A stretch of 64,000 bases of DNA from Holothuria scabra (taxonomy: Eukaryota > Echinodermata > Holothuroidea > Aspidochirotida > Holothuriidae): NCBI GenBank assembly GCA_037179385.1, contig CM074179.1:72289219-72353218 (forward strand), written 5' to 3'. This document shows positions 26,005-37,255 of the stretch, in pieces. Both the position numbers and the translations under genes were made by a program. Positions within the stretch are counted from its first letter, which is position 1. The number at the start of each line of letters is the position of its first letter. The notes below the pieces were generated by a model. That model was not told the origin of the DNA. It searched no databases and saw only the letters and a list, made by a program, of their open reading frames with translations.

Positions 26005-26188
26005 CATACCAAACTAACGTTAGGCCTTTCATTACATTCAAGACATTGTAAGCAAATCAATTAGGTCTAGGCCTACGGGCCGAACCAAGCCTTTGGGCAG
26101 TAATTTCTTGCCCTTGCTGATGTACCAACGAGATTCTCACTATTCAGTGTGACACCGAAGTTCGATCTAGTTTTCCTAGAATAGTGGT

Positions 26189-26529
26189 CAGTGGCCACGC
26201 TGGGGGAGAGGAAAGGGGGTCGGGACATACCTCCACCCCAGATTTTGTCCTTGCCCCACTTGCCCCGCCCCCGCCGCCCCAGGTTATGTCATTTGGGAGT
26301 GTTGTAACCGAGAAATGGTATACCTTTACAGAAACTTAACTTTTCTTCCAGCGATAGGCTTTTGATAAAACCTCAGATCTTCCAGGAACTTCGAATCCCC
26401 TGAATCCATACCCCAATAACGGGCGTTTTTGGTGCAGTTCCATGCTGCGCCAGAAAATTTTTTTACCCAACATTACCCTTTGCACTGAGTTTGACCCCCA
26501 GTGTCACGTACATTCTGGTGCCGCCACTG
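26189..26529. mobile_element. hAT-like MITE with 8-bp target duplication (341 bp)
   Basis: Begins CAGTGGCCACGCTGGGGG and ends CATTCTGGTGCCGCCACTG, both variants of hAT-type CAGTGGCG ends. ATAGTGGT at 26181-26188 and GTAGTGGT at 26530-26537 match at 7 of 8 positions, as expected for an 8-bp hAT target duplication. The interior is C/G-rich and non-coding. Confidence 0.75.
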
Positions 26530-26765
26530 GTAGTGGTTAAGTTCAAGTTGAATTTCAACTCCCACAAAATTTCCTGTATTGAGTTAAAATCATTAGAGTA
26601 CCCCTAGATCACATGGGGAATAGACACGTGTCAAATATTTGGACCATGGTCGATGATCATGGGGTTTCTCCAAATTATCCTCCATTCTTCATGATCATCA
26701 AGTTGTATATTGTACCACTATATAGCTAATTGTAGTTCCAGAGCAGTTATTACATACACATGAAT

Positions 26766-26962
26766 ACCTTTTCTAAAGTCCTCCCGACCCTCTGGCAAAG
26801 GACCGTTCGCGAAACCAAGACTTTCACTGCTTCCCGAAGAAGCTATTACGTCCACTGAAGGACAATACCTGACCAACCTCACAGTCCTCAGACCATTTAC
26901 ATTATTGGTCTGTCATGTATGAAAAGAACAGATACTGCACATGATCTTAGCCGAGAAGCGAT
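26766..26962 (-). repeat. U2 snRNA-headed composite repeat (copy 2)
   Basis: On the minus strand it starts ATCGCTTCTCGGCTAAGATC followed by ATGTGCAGTATCTGTTCTTT, nearly the exact 5' end of animal U2 snRNA (lacking CCTTTTGG), at 26921-26962. It continues through a linker (ATGACAGACCAATAATGTAA) into a ~125-nt body with GAGGTTGGTCAGG, AGCTTCTTCGGGAAGC and GGTCGGGAGGACTTT. Body and linker recur at 56410-56690. The U2 Sm site and 3' stem-loops are absent, so it is a SINE-like repeat built on a U2 head rather than an expressed snRNA. Confidence 0.8.
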
Positions 26963-27111
26963 ACACATGAATAGTGCGGTTACATTTTGAAAATTCCTTG
27001 AAAAGCAAAGCAATTTGACACTAAGCATACACCATATGTGACCTGTCAAACCCAGATTCAGCCGTCGATCGCACGCAAGGAGCTGGGGTTTCTATTCCGT
27101 CACGCGCTGTT

Positions 27112-27213
27112 ATTATGGCATCATTATATGAATATTTAAAAGATTGACGTATCAACTTATTAATATGAATTGGCTGCCAGAGGGTTGCAATTTATCACTT
27201 CCCCAAAAAAACA
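27112..27213 (-). repeat. Dispersed repeat, copy 2
   Basis: Reverse complement of the repeat at 14968-15070. It shares GAAGTGATAAATTGCAACCC, TCTGGCA and TTCATATTAATAA, and tails into ATTCATATAATGATG. Confidence 0.7.
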
Positions 27214-28049
27214 AACAGGTTGTTGCGCCATTAGAAAATTCCCCATGTCGCAATCACTCTACACGTTTCATGTGCATTTCGTATTGAACGTAGTGTAACG
27301 ATGGTGTGATCGTAGTATGGTTTCAAAACAGAGCCACCAATTACTTTCATCGCCGACTTAAGAATCTTGGACACAAATCTTGAAAATGTTGAGACAAATT
27401 GCAAAGAGTCATTTGAGTGTCATTTTAATTTGAACTAGAGGAGGATCGGTGAAACATTTTACACCTTTTCTGTGCATATTAATCAGTCTTATCTTAAAAG
27501 GAAACTGTGCAACGGTTTATGACAGTATTCTTGTTACGAAACTTACTTTCGTTAATATCTTAGGCTTAGGTTGTTGCCTGTGGCTAGGCATAAGTGTTAC
27601 TGGGTCACGTTCGACAACATTCAGATTGGAGCGTATTTATAAATGCAAAGTTTTCCCATTCTAGGCAGAATATTATTAACTTGTGATAACTGTGATAAGG
27701 GTTATAATTATTTTGCATGATATCAGCCTTAACATTCAATGATCTGGTGTGGGATGGGCATTTTAGCGGAACGTATTCTATCAGTGGTAGGTTAGGCATG
27801 TGCATTACAAGCTCACATGTGGGAGCGGTGCGATGCCTTTGGCGCCATGCGTTGTGATTTTCCACTTAGAGAGCGCTATGCCAGAACTACATTTAAACAC
27901 AGGAATTTGTTATGAAGTATTGACCATGAAGTTTTCAATTGTTAGGTGAAGAACAAAAGTGAAGAAGAAAAATAAATTCACCAGCCTCAGCCAGTGATAT
28001 TTGTCCTCTATAATTTTTAACTGTTGGTACATTTACACATAGTACAGAA
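27214..28049. other. Unassigned sequence
   Basis: No recognised gene. Open frames at 27449-27664 (plus) and 27605-27865 (minus) lack identifiable domains. The LINE at 28.05 kb is preceded by CCAGCCTCAGCCAGTGATAT without a clear insertion edge. Confidence 0.4.
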
Positions 28050-28710
28050 TAAATGTGCGCGCGACACGGTTGAAACTTACATCCCCAAGCCTGTCCGCTG
28101 CTATAAATACCAACGCTATGGCCACTTCAAGTCAAATTGCAGTAGGCCAGCAGTCTGTGAGATGTGTGGCCAGAAAGGACATACCAGTGAAAACTGTGAG
28201 GAGTAACCACGATGTTGCAATTGTCAGGGCTCTCATCCTGCGAGTAGCAAGACCTGTCCACAATGGGTAGAGGAAAAACAGATCCAGAAAATAAAGGCCT
28301 CAACTTACATCACGTACAAAGAGGCTAAGTACACCTTCAAATCGCAGGACTCACAGCTCAAGAGCTATGCTGGAGCTGTGAGGACTGCGAAAAAATCTGC
28401 TACAACCGAAACTGATGTGACTTGGCCCAGGGACAGCAGCTTACCGAAGCCCATTTCACTTACATTCCCATAACCATCGGAGCAGTCTACAACATCTCAG
28501 ACTGATCAGACGATGACATCACCGACAAATGTAACAAAGCCAAAACCACAACAAAAGAAAGCTATACCACCACCAAAACCAACGAAGAACCAACAGAAAC
28601 CAAAGACAGAACGAACGAAACACAAAGACACACCTAAGATAAAAATACAGACTAAAGTGAGCAAAGGGTCGGATGATCCCGTCAAACATTTAATAAATTT
28701 GGAGCGTTAG
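28050..28710 (+). pseudogene. LINE ORF1 fragment with three CCHC zinc knuckles
   Basis: The frame starting at 28024 reads VRCYKYQRYGHFKSNC, then VCEMCGQKGHTSENC, then a TAA stop at 28204-28206, and continues in the same frame with CCNCQGSHPASSKTC. These are three successive CCHC-type nucleic-acid-binding knuckles, the arrangement of the ORF1 protein of Jockey/I-type non-LTR retrotransposons. The second Cys of the first knuckle is Tyr. The frame continues through AKYTFKSQDSQLKSYAGAV to a second stop near 28473. It then gives a Pro/Lys-rich tail to 28710. The N-terminal half is missing. The copy is inactive. Confidence 0.9.
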
Positions 28711-28835
28711 AAGGGAGAGAGGGAGAAGAGGAGGAGCTGATGAAGCTCAGCAGCCAAAATTTTGGTTCTGGCCTTGTGGATTCCATGAGCTCTTCTAGGA
28801 AGCCGCAGGTTTCCAAAGGATGACCCTCGGGAAGC

Positions 28836-29684
28836 CTGTGGCTTTAATCAAGTGGAATTGCAGAGGACTTAGACCAAATTATGAATAGATCAAATGCTTC
28901 ATGGCTGACTGGTCTCCTTTGATATTATGCCTGCAGGAGACTTTCCTCCGAGACTCAGATCAACTTACGTTTAAAGGGTATGACATGTATAACAAAACAG
29001 CTGTGTCCCCATTGACAATAAAGCTATTCGGGTCATCCATATAGGTTGCTAACACGGTTCCACACTCCACCATCCATTTGAGCACTAATTTACAGGCTGT
29101 AGCAATTCGAACCAATCTTCACCGTACAGTCACTGTGTGCTCGGTGCATACCACCGAGATACAACCTCAGAAGAGATGATGTTGACACGCTTATCAGACA
29201 ACTGCCCACCCCGTTCCTACTTATGGAAGATTTCAATGCACACTGTGACATGTGGAGTGGTACTGACACTAACCAGAAGGGCAGATTGATGGAATCTGTA
29301 GTTTCCGTTTAGGATATTTTTCTGTTGAATGACGGATCCTTTACCTACATTCATCCGGCCTCTGGATCTCGTTCAGCAATTGATCTCTCAATCTGTTCCA
29401 CGACAATCCTGATGGATCTTCAGCGGAGAGTGCACGATGACCAATGTGGAAGTGACCACTTCCCACTTTTAATCGATATTGTCCACCCATGCCCGAAGAG
29501 AGAGTCCTTAAGTGGCAACTTCAACAGGCTGACTGGTCTGAATTTGCCGATCTTTGCAGGTGTTGAAGACCAGGTATCTCACTTCACACAACTTTTAGTG
29601 AATGGTGCTAATAAAACCATCTCCAAGTCCTCTGCAAATCCCCGCAGTAAACACAAGCCGTGGTTTACCACGGCTTGTGTTTAG
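28836..29684 (+). pseudogene. LINE ORF2 endonuclease domain, reverse transcriptase lost
   Basis: Translation gives LIKWNCRGLRPNYE (stop), ILCLQETFLRDSD, then LMEDFNAHCDMW at about 29220, GSFTYIHPASGSRSAIDLSI at 29334 onward and CGSDHFPLLI near 29450. These are the WNxRGL, QETxL, DFNAH, SxIDLxI and SDHxPI motifs of the apurinic-like endonuclease at the start of non-LTR ORF2. It ends with KHKPWFTTACV. Stops at about 28885 and 29310 and at least one frameshift break it. The reverse transcriptase that should follow is absent because the sequence changes abruptly at a perfect palindrome. Confidence 0.9.
29648..29683. repeat. Perfect 16-bp palindrome at the LINE breakpoint
   Basis: TAAACACAAGCCGTGG, loop TTTA, then the exact complement CCACGGCTTGTGTTTA. 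The left arm belongs to the LINE coding sequence (KHKPWF), so the right arm is an inverted copy of LINE sequence created at the junction. Different DNA (the tandem repeat array) follows immediately. Confidence 0.95.
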
Positions 29685-32600
29685 CCCTCTTTTCAGTTTT
29701 CTAAATCTCAAAAAGGGAAATTTCCGGGGTGCTTCGCGCGCCGCAAATGTATTAGAAAGTGCATTAGCTCTTGCTCATAAATCAGTTTGGTAAACTTTTC
29801 CGACCTCTGGAAATGGCTTAATCGGATATTACCATAAGTATGTGACAACACATCATCAAGAGACACCGGCAGCTATATTGCTATTTAAACTGTCTTTCAT
29901 AGAATTCCAACTTTTCTTCAATGAAAGCTCTTCAGTTTGAAATTTTTTGTCTAAAAAGGACACCAAAGTTTGGGAAACTTTTCAAATGTCATCGGAGAGT
30001 GTCATTTCGCCGGCCTTAGATAACATTTTTGCAGCAAAAACGATTAAGTGGTCGTGCATTCATTCTCAGATCTGCACCCAAAGGAAGTGCAGATTCTTCA
30101 GTAATCCCACAGCTCTTTAACTCCCCTTGCAGGAAACCTAGAATTCAAACCTTTCTGCAATACAAGCACCATATCTACATGTATTTGTGCAAAAGTAGGA
30201 AAAGTTTCGGCGAGCTTAGGGCGCCGCAAATTACGTCCCTGATACAGTGGTGTTCACACTTGAAAGAAAAATCGGAAAACTTAGCTACCACTTAAAAGCC
30301 CGAGACATGCCATTTCGGGCCGCGATTTCGGGTCGCGATTTTTCAAAATTGTCTGTACTCTCCGCGCCAACTGAGGATAGTCTTTTGAGCAAGACTTCAT
30401 ATTCCAGGTAGGGAACCATTGGCCTACCGTACTCAAATGCCTTCTCATACACAACTATCATCAGATACCTTTCAACCCCTTCAGATGAGTGGTGTGTATA
30501 GATGGATTCTTTAGTTATTGAACTGTCAAAATGTTATCAAATGAATTTTCAGTGTTGCAGATCAGTGATGTAGCTACAGGAGGCAGGGACCTGGCTTGAA
30601 AAATTCGGAAATTTGCCATTTGAGACACCAGTCAACTACAGTCGTAGACATATAGGAAGCGGGGGGGGGGGGGACTGGGGGAGATAGCCCCGAGCTCTGG
30701 AAATGACAAAATCGTATATGTACCATATGTCATACCTCATCATCAAGAGACACCTGCAGCTATATTGCTATTTTTGTAAACTGTCTTTCATAGCATTCCA
30801 AATTTTCTTCAATGAAAGCTCTTGATTTTAAAATATTTTTTTCATAAAAGGACAACAAAGTGTGGGAAACTTTTGAAATGTCATGGGGAGTGTCAGTTCG
30901 TAGGCCTTTGATAACATTATGTAGCGACAACGATTTAGTCGTGCAATCATACTCAGATTTGCCACCAATATAGGAAGGAAGTGTAGTAATCCCCCAACTC
31001 TTCAAATTTTGTAACAGAAAACCCGGAATCCAAAGCTTTCTGCAGTTATCTATATGTACTGTTTAAAAGGGGCAAAAGTTTTGGCGCGCTTCGCGTGCCG
31101 AAATACTTCCATAACACAGTTGTGTTCACTCTCGAAGGTAAAAACAGAAAACTTAGCTACTACTTACAAGCCCGAAACATGCCATTTTCGGCTGTCGCAG
31201 GGGTCGCGATTTTTCCAAATTTTCTGTACGCTCCACACCAAATGAAGATAGTCTCTCAAGCAAAACTTTACATTCCAGACAGGAAACCATTGGCCTACCG
31301 TACTTAAATGCTCTCATACCTATCATCAGATACCTTTCAACCCTGTCAGTTGAGTACCGTAGTCTGTGTAGATGGATTCTTTAGTCTGTTATTGAAGTGT
31401 CAGAATCTTGTCAGTGTTCAATGGCGCAGAGCAGTGACGTAGCTACAGGGGGCAGGGGGCGATTGCCTGCCGGCTTGAAAAAAGTGAAAAAGTTAAAATT
31501 TGCCAGCTGAGACACCGGTCGAATACAGTTCGGTGTTCCTTACATTCCCTCCATAAAGTTCCGAAGCCTTCCTGATAAAAGCTCCATATTTGTTTATATA
31601 AGTTTTAAAAACGGCAAAATTTTCCGTGCGCTTCGCACGCCCAAATTTCAACCCTTGGTGCAGTAAGTGGTCGATCATAAAGCAGTCAGTGGTCAACTTT
31701 TCCCAGCCACTACAGTACCGTTTCTCTAAATTTTCTTCCATATAGGCTTTTAATTTTTAAATATTTTGTCTGAAAAAGTCAACAGAGTTTCGAGAGCTCT
31801 TTGAATGATGCCGAGAAGCCTCAATCCGCACTTTTATAATAGTGTAACATCAACGATGTTCAGTCGATCGACATGCTATCTCAGATATATGCTAATACGA
31901 ATCGCAGATTCTTCGATAGTCCCCCAAATATTCAAATTTCGTAACAGGAAACCCTGAATCTAAACTATTTTTTGCAATACAAGCTTCATATTAACAAATG
32001 TGTAAAAGGTCCCAGATTTTCGGCCGCAAATTTCGTTGCTATTACAGTAGTATTCACACTTCGGAAAAATCAGATTTAGATGAAAAAATGTTCTTGCTCG
32101 TAGAAAATAGCGAAAAAATTCAGCATCAAAAATGTACTTTTTGGTCAATGGGGTAGGGTGAGGTGTATGGTTCAAAATTGTTCGCCCCCCCCCCCCACAC
32201 ACACACACACACTTTCATTTTGCTTCCTACGCCACTGAATGCAGTGCGGTTTTCCTATTTTTTCCTTCATAAAAATCCGATTTCTTTCTAAAAGATCTAT
32301 ATTTGTAAATATTATTTTTGAAAAGGCAAAATTTTCCGCTCGCCCTAAACTGCAATCTCTAATGCAGTAAGTGGTCGCTCATAAAACAGTCAGCAGTAAA
32401 CTTTTCCAGGCCGCTTCAGTGCCGTTCCCCTAAAATTTTCTTCATTATAGGCTCTTAATTTTTAAAAATATTTTGTCTAAAAATGCAACAGAGTTTCGGG
32501 AGCTTTTTAATGTCGCCGAGAAACCTCCGACAATCCGCACTCCTTAGATAACATTATGTAACAACAACGATCTTCAGCTTTCTTAGATAAATGCTAATAG

Positions 32601-32940
32601 GAGATTCTTCGATAGTCCCCCTGGATATTCAAATTTCCTTACAGGGAACCCTTAATCTAAACCACGTTCTGCAATACCAGCTCCATATTTACAAATGTGT
32701 AAAAGGACCCAATTGCGCCGCAAATTACGCTGAACTTGCTAATACAGTAGTGTTCACACTTAAAAAAAAACAGTTTTTTTTTTTTTTTATTATTTAAAAA
32801 AAAATGGAAATCGTTGGAAAAAACGGAAAATTAACCATCACAAAATGTACCTTTTGGTCAATGGATTATGGTGAGGTGCATGGTCTAAAATTGTTCCGCC
32901 CCCAACTCTCATGTTGCTCTCTTCGCCAATATGTTATGAT
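29684..32940. repeat. Tandem array of ~750-870-bp hAT-like repeat units
   Basis: Four diverged units share the same order of words: CAGCTATATTGCTATTT or a variant, TTCTTCAATGAAAGCTCTT, GATAACATTATGTA, CCGCAAATTTCG and GTGTTCACACTTG. Unit boundaries show CAGTGATGTAGCTACAGG at 30564, CAGTGACGTAGCTACAGG at 31432 and CCTACGCCACTG ending at 32237, which are hAT-type termini. G or C runs lie at 30661-30674 and 32185-32198, followed by an (AC)n tract. The best-matched units are 29.8-30.4 with 30.7-31.3 kb and 31.55-32.1 with 32.26-32.75 kb. No transposase is readable. Open frames inside are incidental. Confidence 0.8.
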
Positions 32941-33145
32941 CTGAGGCGTAGTACTCTATCTTACCTAACCCAACCTGGAAGTAAATGATAAATGGCTCAT
33001 TTAACAAGACAATCAATTCAACATTTTGGAAAAAAGGAAAAAGTCGATGAAAGAAGATTATTAAGACTAGATCCGTGTCCGATCATGGAAGTACTACATT
33101 AAATCACTTGATTTGTTACTAGAACATCGAAATTCATGGGAGGCG

Positions 33146-33289
33146 ATGCGCACTGTTTAACAAAAAATTTCCTTACTGGCTAAGGTAGCCATAATTCCTT
33201 AACCTAATCCCTAATCCGAACAAAGAATACAATCGATACAATACAATGGCAACAACCAATCAAGAAACACCTTGTTAAACAGTGCGCAT
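33146..33289. mobile_element. 144-bp MITE with perfect 18-bp inverted ends
   Basis: Starts ATGCGCACTGTTTAACAA and ends with the exact complement TTGTTAAACAGTGCGCAT. The interior contains CCTTAACCTAATCCCTAATC and AACAAAGAATACAATCGATAC. A diverged copy lies at about 37754-37868. No coding capacity. Confidence 0.85.
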
Positions 33290-35228
33290 CAACCGGGGCA
33301 ATGTATCTTTATCATGGTGCATTTACTGTTGTCTTGTATTATAACCCTCCTCCTTTCATGATAAGTGCTTCAGATGAAGTGGCACTGAGTACATTACGGA
33401 AACACAGGTGAGTTCACATCAAAATTAAATTATAACTTGATAAAACACATTTTGCAGACCTATATACAGTCCTCGAAGGAGATAACAGCTTGAACGGTTG
33501 ATGCTCTCATTATCAATGGTATAACCAGAGATAAACAATAACCGTTCATTGGTCTGATCATCCTCCACTCTTATTCACCAGGATCAAAATCGGATGATCA
33601 AATCTGGACATTCACACAACAAATTGATCTAGAGCAGTTGCTCATACCACAGGACTTCAGATTCGGATCCATGTATAAACGCAAGCTAAAAGGTGTGACG
33701 AGGGCCTGAAACAAAGGGGTTTGATTTGAAATCAATGAAAATTATTATTGTAAGAGAAAACTGTTAAAATAGCTTTATCTCTTGATTTTTTTTTTTTTTT
33801 TTTCGTCTTGCTTATAACAAGATTACGTAAAGGTAACCCCGTTTTTTAAAACATTTCAAGCTGTGTTACAAAACGTTTATGTTGCACACTTTAACAGCTT
33901 TCAAAAACGTTTTGTTTTAGCGCGGAATAAACATTTTTTCCAAGTGCAGTTATCTCATGTACTCAAACTTTATCATATCGTCAACTTCTATCGGTCCATT
34001 ACACGGACAGGTGATAATGAGTGTCCCTTCTTTTAATGCAAGTGAAGCACGAGTGAGCCATGCAGCGGCAGTCAATCGTGCATTATCCTGTGCTAATTCA
34101 TGCACGTTCATTGACGAGTTTTTTTAGTTTTGCTTATTAATACCATTGAGCTATAAATAGCTTTATGTTGATGACACAAAGATATAAAAGGCGGAAAAGA
34201 AATGTCTGTTTGGTAGAAAACAAATCCAACAGCACAGCTTCAAGTGGAACGAAATAGCCCAAGATGAATACGGGCCTTTGTCGTGAGCTTAAGGTCAAAT
34301 CAAGTTTTGATATGTTAAATGGTTACTTATTCTAAGCATTGTGGTTAAATTTGCATTTAAACCCAATGCAGCGTTTTTAAGATATGAGCAAGTTAATTGT
34401 CACATTTTAAACACAAAGTAAACTTAAAGCAAGCAAAAGTGACATCACATCCTCACATTAATGGACGGTCTTTTCTTTTTCTTTAAACTTTACAACGGTC
34501 ATTTTTTCCTGAACAGTCACATGTTATCAGCATGTCGCTGTATGTGATACATCGAAACATAACAACCTTTACACTCCTGATGAGGAGGTATCCAACCTAT
34601 CAGCTTCAAGGTCAACACATCTGTTTCAAAAACAACAAGAAACAAAGCATTCCTTGTCAATGTGAGGAAGTGATATAATCTCTGCTGTCTCTAAGATCAC
34701 TTTGGAACACAAATCTAGTAGCTTGATATCTGGAGAAGTTCAAGTCCGATTTTAATGGAAATTTCCCCATCTTGTTTTAATTTAGTTCCTCTTTCACCTG
34801 TGAAGATGAAAATTTTGCTGAAACTTTAACCACAATCGTGCAGAATCCTGTGCTGTACAGGATCCATCGTTCTTAAACCTTTGAATAACAGCAAGATCTT
34901 CAACAGATTTTGAGATATCGTAAAATAATTCCCCCTGTTTTAGGCGCTCTCGTATAGTTGCAAGGCCAGAGATAGGAAAAAGAATTAGCTTAATCCCCCC
35001 TCCCCCCTTCCCCGACTTTCGCAAGAATTCTTTGCCAAACTTCGTAAAATCTGCGAACGCAACTATTCATACAATGTATAAGATCGCAACGAATAAAAAC
35101 AAGAATCAACAATATATCAAGTTGACTTACGTCAGAGGTGTAGAAAACGGGGACAAGAGGCCATCGATTTCCCTTTGAAACTTTTCTCGACGGAACGTCT
35201 TCATGAACTATGAAATCTATCCATCTAT
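33290..35228. other. Unassigned AT-rich sequence
   Basis: No gene recognised. A T run lies at 33788-33803. Minus-strand open frames at 34794-35024 and 34990-35247 lack recognisable domains; the second ends in the inverted repeat unit described next. Confidence 0.4.
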
Positions 35229-35297
35229 GGAGATATTGCGTTAACAAGATTTTCAGACTTTGACCAAGTCTGAAAATCTTGTTGACGCGATATCTCC
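35229..35297. repeat. 32-bp inverted repeat heading the 145-bp array
   Basis: GGAGATATTGCGTTAACAAG plus ATTTTCAGACTT at 35229-35260 pairs with 35266-35297 across a TGACC loop, with only two mismatches. The right arm is the start of the tandem array, so the left arm is a reversed partial unit. The array therefore switches orientation here. Confidence 0.9.
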
Positions 35298-36690
35298 AGT
35301 TAGGAAACTTGAATACATTTCATATTCAGTATGTGGATGCTTTATGGTCAGCAGATGGGCCCTATTGTTTTTTGCAGAGGTTAAAGGTCAACCGGGGTCA
35401 CCAGGAATCAAAGTCTGAAAATCATGTTAACTCCGTATCTCCAGTTAGGAAACTTGGATAGATTTCGTAGTTGGTATGTGGATGCGTTATGGTCAGAAGA
35501 TGGTCCCTTTATTTTTGGTGGAGGTCAAATGTAGTCTGGGGTCTGAAAATCTTCTTAACAGGATATCTCAAGATAGAAAACTTGGATGGCTCCCATATTT
35601 GGTACGTGGATGCGCTTATATTAGGCAATGCACCCTATTATTTTTAGCAGAGGTCAAAGGTCATCTAGGGTCACCAGGGGTCAAAGTCTGAACATCTGCT
35701 TAAGGTGATTTATCAAGATAGGAAACTTGGATAGCTTACATAAATAGTATGTGGATGCGTTTTGGTCAGGAGATGGTTCCTGTTGTTTTTGGCAGAGGTC
35801 AACGGTTATCTGGGGTCACCGGGGGTCAAAGTCTGAAAATTTCGTTAATAAGTTACCTCAAGACAGGGAACTTGGAAAAATTTCATATTTGGTATGTGGA
35901 TGCGTTATACTAAGGAGATTGTCCCTATTGTTTTTGGTGGAGGTCAACGGTCATCTGGGGTCACGGGGGATGAAAGTCTGAAAATCTCGATAACACAATG
36001 GTTCAAAATAGGAAACTTGGAAAGATTCCGTACTTAATATGTGGATGCGTTATAGTCCGGAGATGGTCCCTACTGTTTTTGGTTGAGGTCTAAGGTCATC
36101 TGAGGTCAACAGGCGTCAAAGTCTGAAAATCATGTTAACATGAAATCTCCAGCTAGGAACTTAAATTAATTTCATATCTGGTATGTGGATGGGTTATGGT
36201 CAGAAGATGGTCCCTGTATTTTTGGCAGAGGTCAAAGGTAGTCCGGGGTCACCAGGGGCCAAAGTCTAAAACTTGGATAGATTTCATATATGGTATGTGG
36301 ATGCGTTATAGTAAGGAGATTGTCCCTATTGCTTTTGGTGGAGGTCAAAAGTCATCTGAATTCAACTGGGGTCACAGTCTGAAAATCTTGTTAACACGAT
36401 ATCTCAAGATAGAAACCTTGGATGGCTTTCATATTTGGTATGTAAGTGCGCTTATATCAGGCAATGCACCCTATCATTTTTGGCAGAGGTCAAAGGTCTT
36501 CTGGGGTCACCGGAGTCAAAGTCTGAAAATTTAGTTAATACGTTACCTCAACATAGGAAATTTAGATAAATTTCTAATTTGGTATGTGGGTGTGTTAAAG
36601 TTAGGAGATCGTCCCTGTTGTTTATGGTACAGGTCAAAGGTCATCTGTGGTCACGTGGGATAAAAGTCTGAAAATCTCTGACTTACTTGA
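35266..36690 (+). repeat. ~145-bp tandem satellite, about 10 units
   Basis: GTCTGAAAAT recurs near 35268, 35411, 35540, 35682, 35830, 35974, 36120, 36377, 36520 and 36666, mostly 142-148 bp apart; a shortened unit lies around 36264. Each unit runs GTCTGAAAATCTTGTTAACA, GATATCTCAAGATAGGAAAC, TTGGATAGATTTCATATTTG, GTATGTGGATGCGTTATAGT, then AGGTCAAAGGTCATCTGGGG and TCACCAGGGGTCAAA. Perfect AGGTCAAAGGTCA occurs at 35651-35663 and 36631-36643, with one- or two-base variants in most units. Open frames repeating GMWMRY/FLVEVK-like words are translations of the satellite. Confidence 0.92.
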
Positions 36691-36944
36691 AATGTTTCTT
36701 TCTCAAATGAGATTTCCCATTCACATCTAGCAAGACATTCGTATAAAAATCATTCCTTCTTATAAAGACCTAAAACGTCTTTGGTAAATCACCCAACACA
36801 AGGCACTGATGTTACCCTAGGGGGTGTCAACATGTCAACAACTTGATTTGGGTTTGAGCGGACATCTAATGGAGTGAGGGGCTCTCTTCATAGCCCCGGA
36901 AGTATTGCAGGCTACCGTTATGTACACCCTTAAAGCAAAAGCAT
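36691..36944. other. Spacer between satellite and GAGTG MITE
   Basis: Short unassigned segment with no recognised features. Confidence 0.4.
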
Positions 36945-37255
36945 GAATTTAGTCATTCTCTAAAAGAGTGAAAACTGTGAATTCCCTCCATTCAAGTAAA
37001 GTGTTCATTACAGTTTCAATTCAGTCCGCGAATAATGAAATTCGCTCCAAGAAGAGTGAAATTCCCTTGATAAAGAGTGTCTTCAGGTACCACTACTTTT
37101 AAGAGTGGTCCCTGTAAGCACTCCATCAGGAGTGAAACTTTGCTGTTTTGGAGTGAATTTCACTCTTTGTGGGGTGAATTTCCTCTCTTTTGGAGTGAAC
37201 CTGCAGAATTTCTTCTAACGAGTAAAACTTTCGCTCTCATTTACTTTTAGAAATT
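36945..37255. mobile_element. GAGTG-rich MITE, copy 2
   Basis: A diverged copy of the element at 18589-18927. It shares CACTCCATCAGGAGTGAAAC (first copy CACTCCATCAAATGTGAAAC), TTTTGGAGTGAATTTCACTC, an AAGAGTGGTCCCTGTAAGC block and outer GAGTGAAAA/TTTTAC ends. No coding capacity. Confidence 0.75.

Noticed and set aside
26921..26962. Functional U2 snRNA gene
   Set aside because: Only the 5' ~40 nt match; the Sm site and 3' stem-loops are missing and a shared non-U2 body follows.
35279..36534. Series of 60-112-codon frames sharing WMRY and FLVEV-like words
   Set aside because: Translations of the 145-bp satellite; no start, splice or domain support.
35266..36690. Possible CRISPR-like array
   Set aside because: Regular spacing, but the whole ~145-bp unit repeats with gradual divergence; no short repeat with unique spacers and the DNA is eukaryotic.
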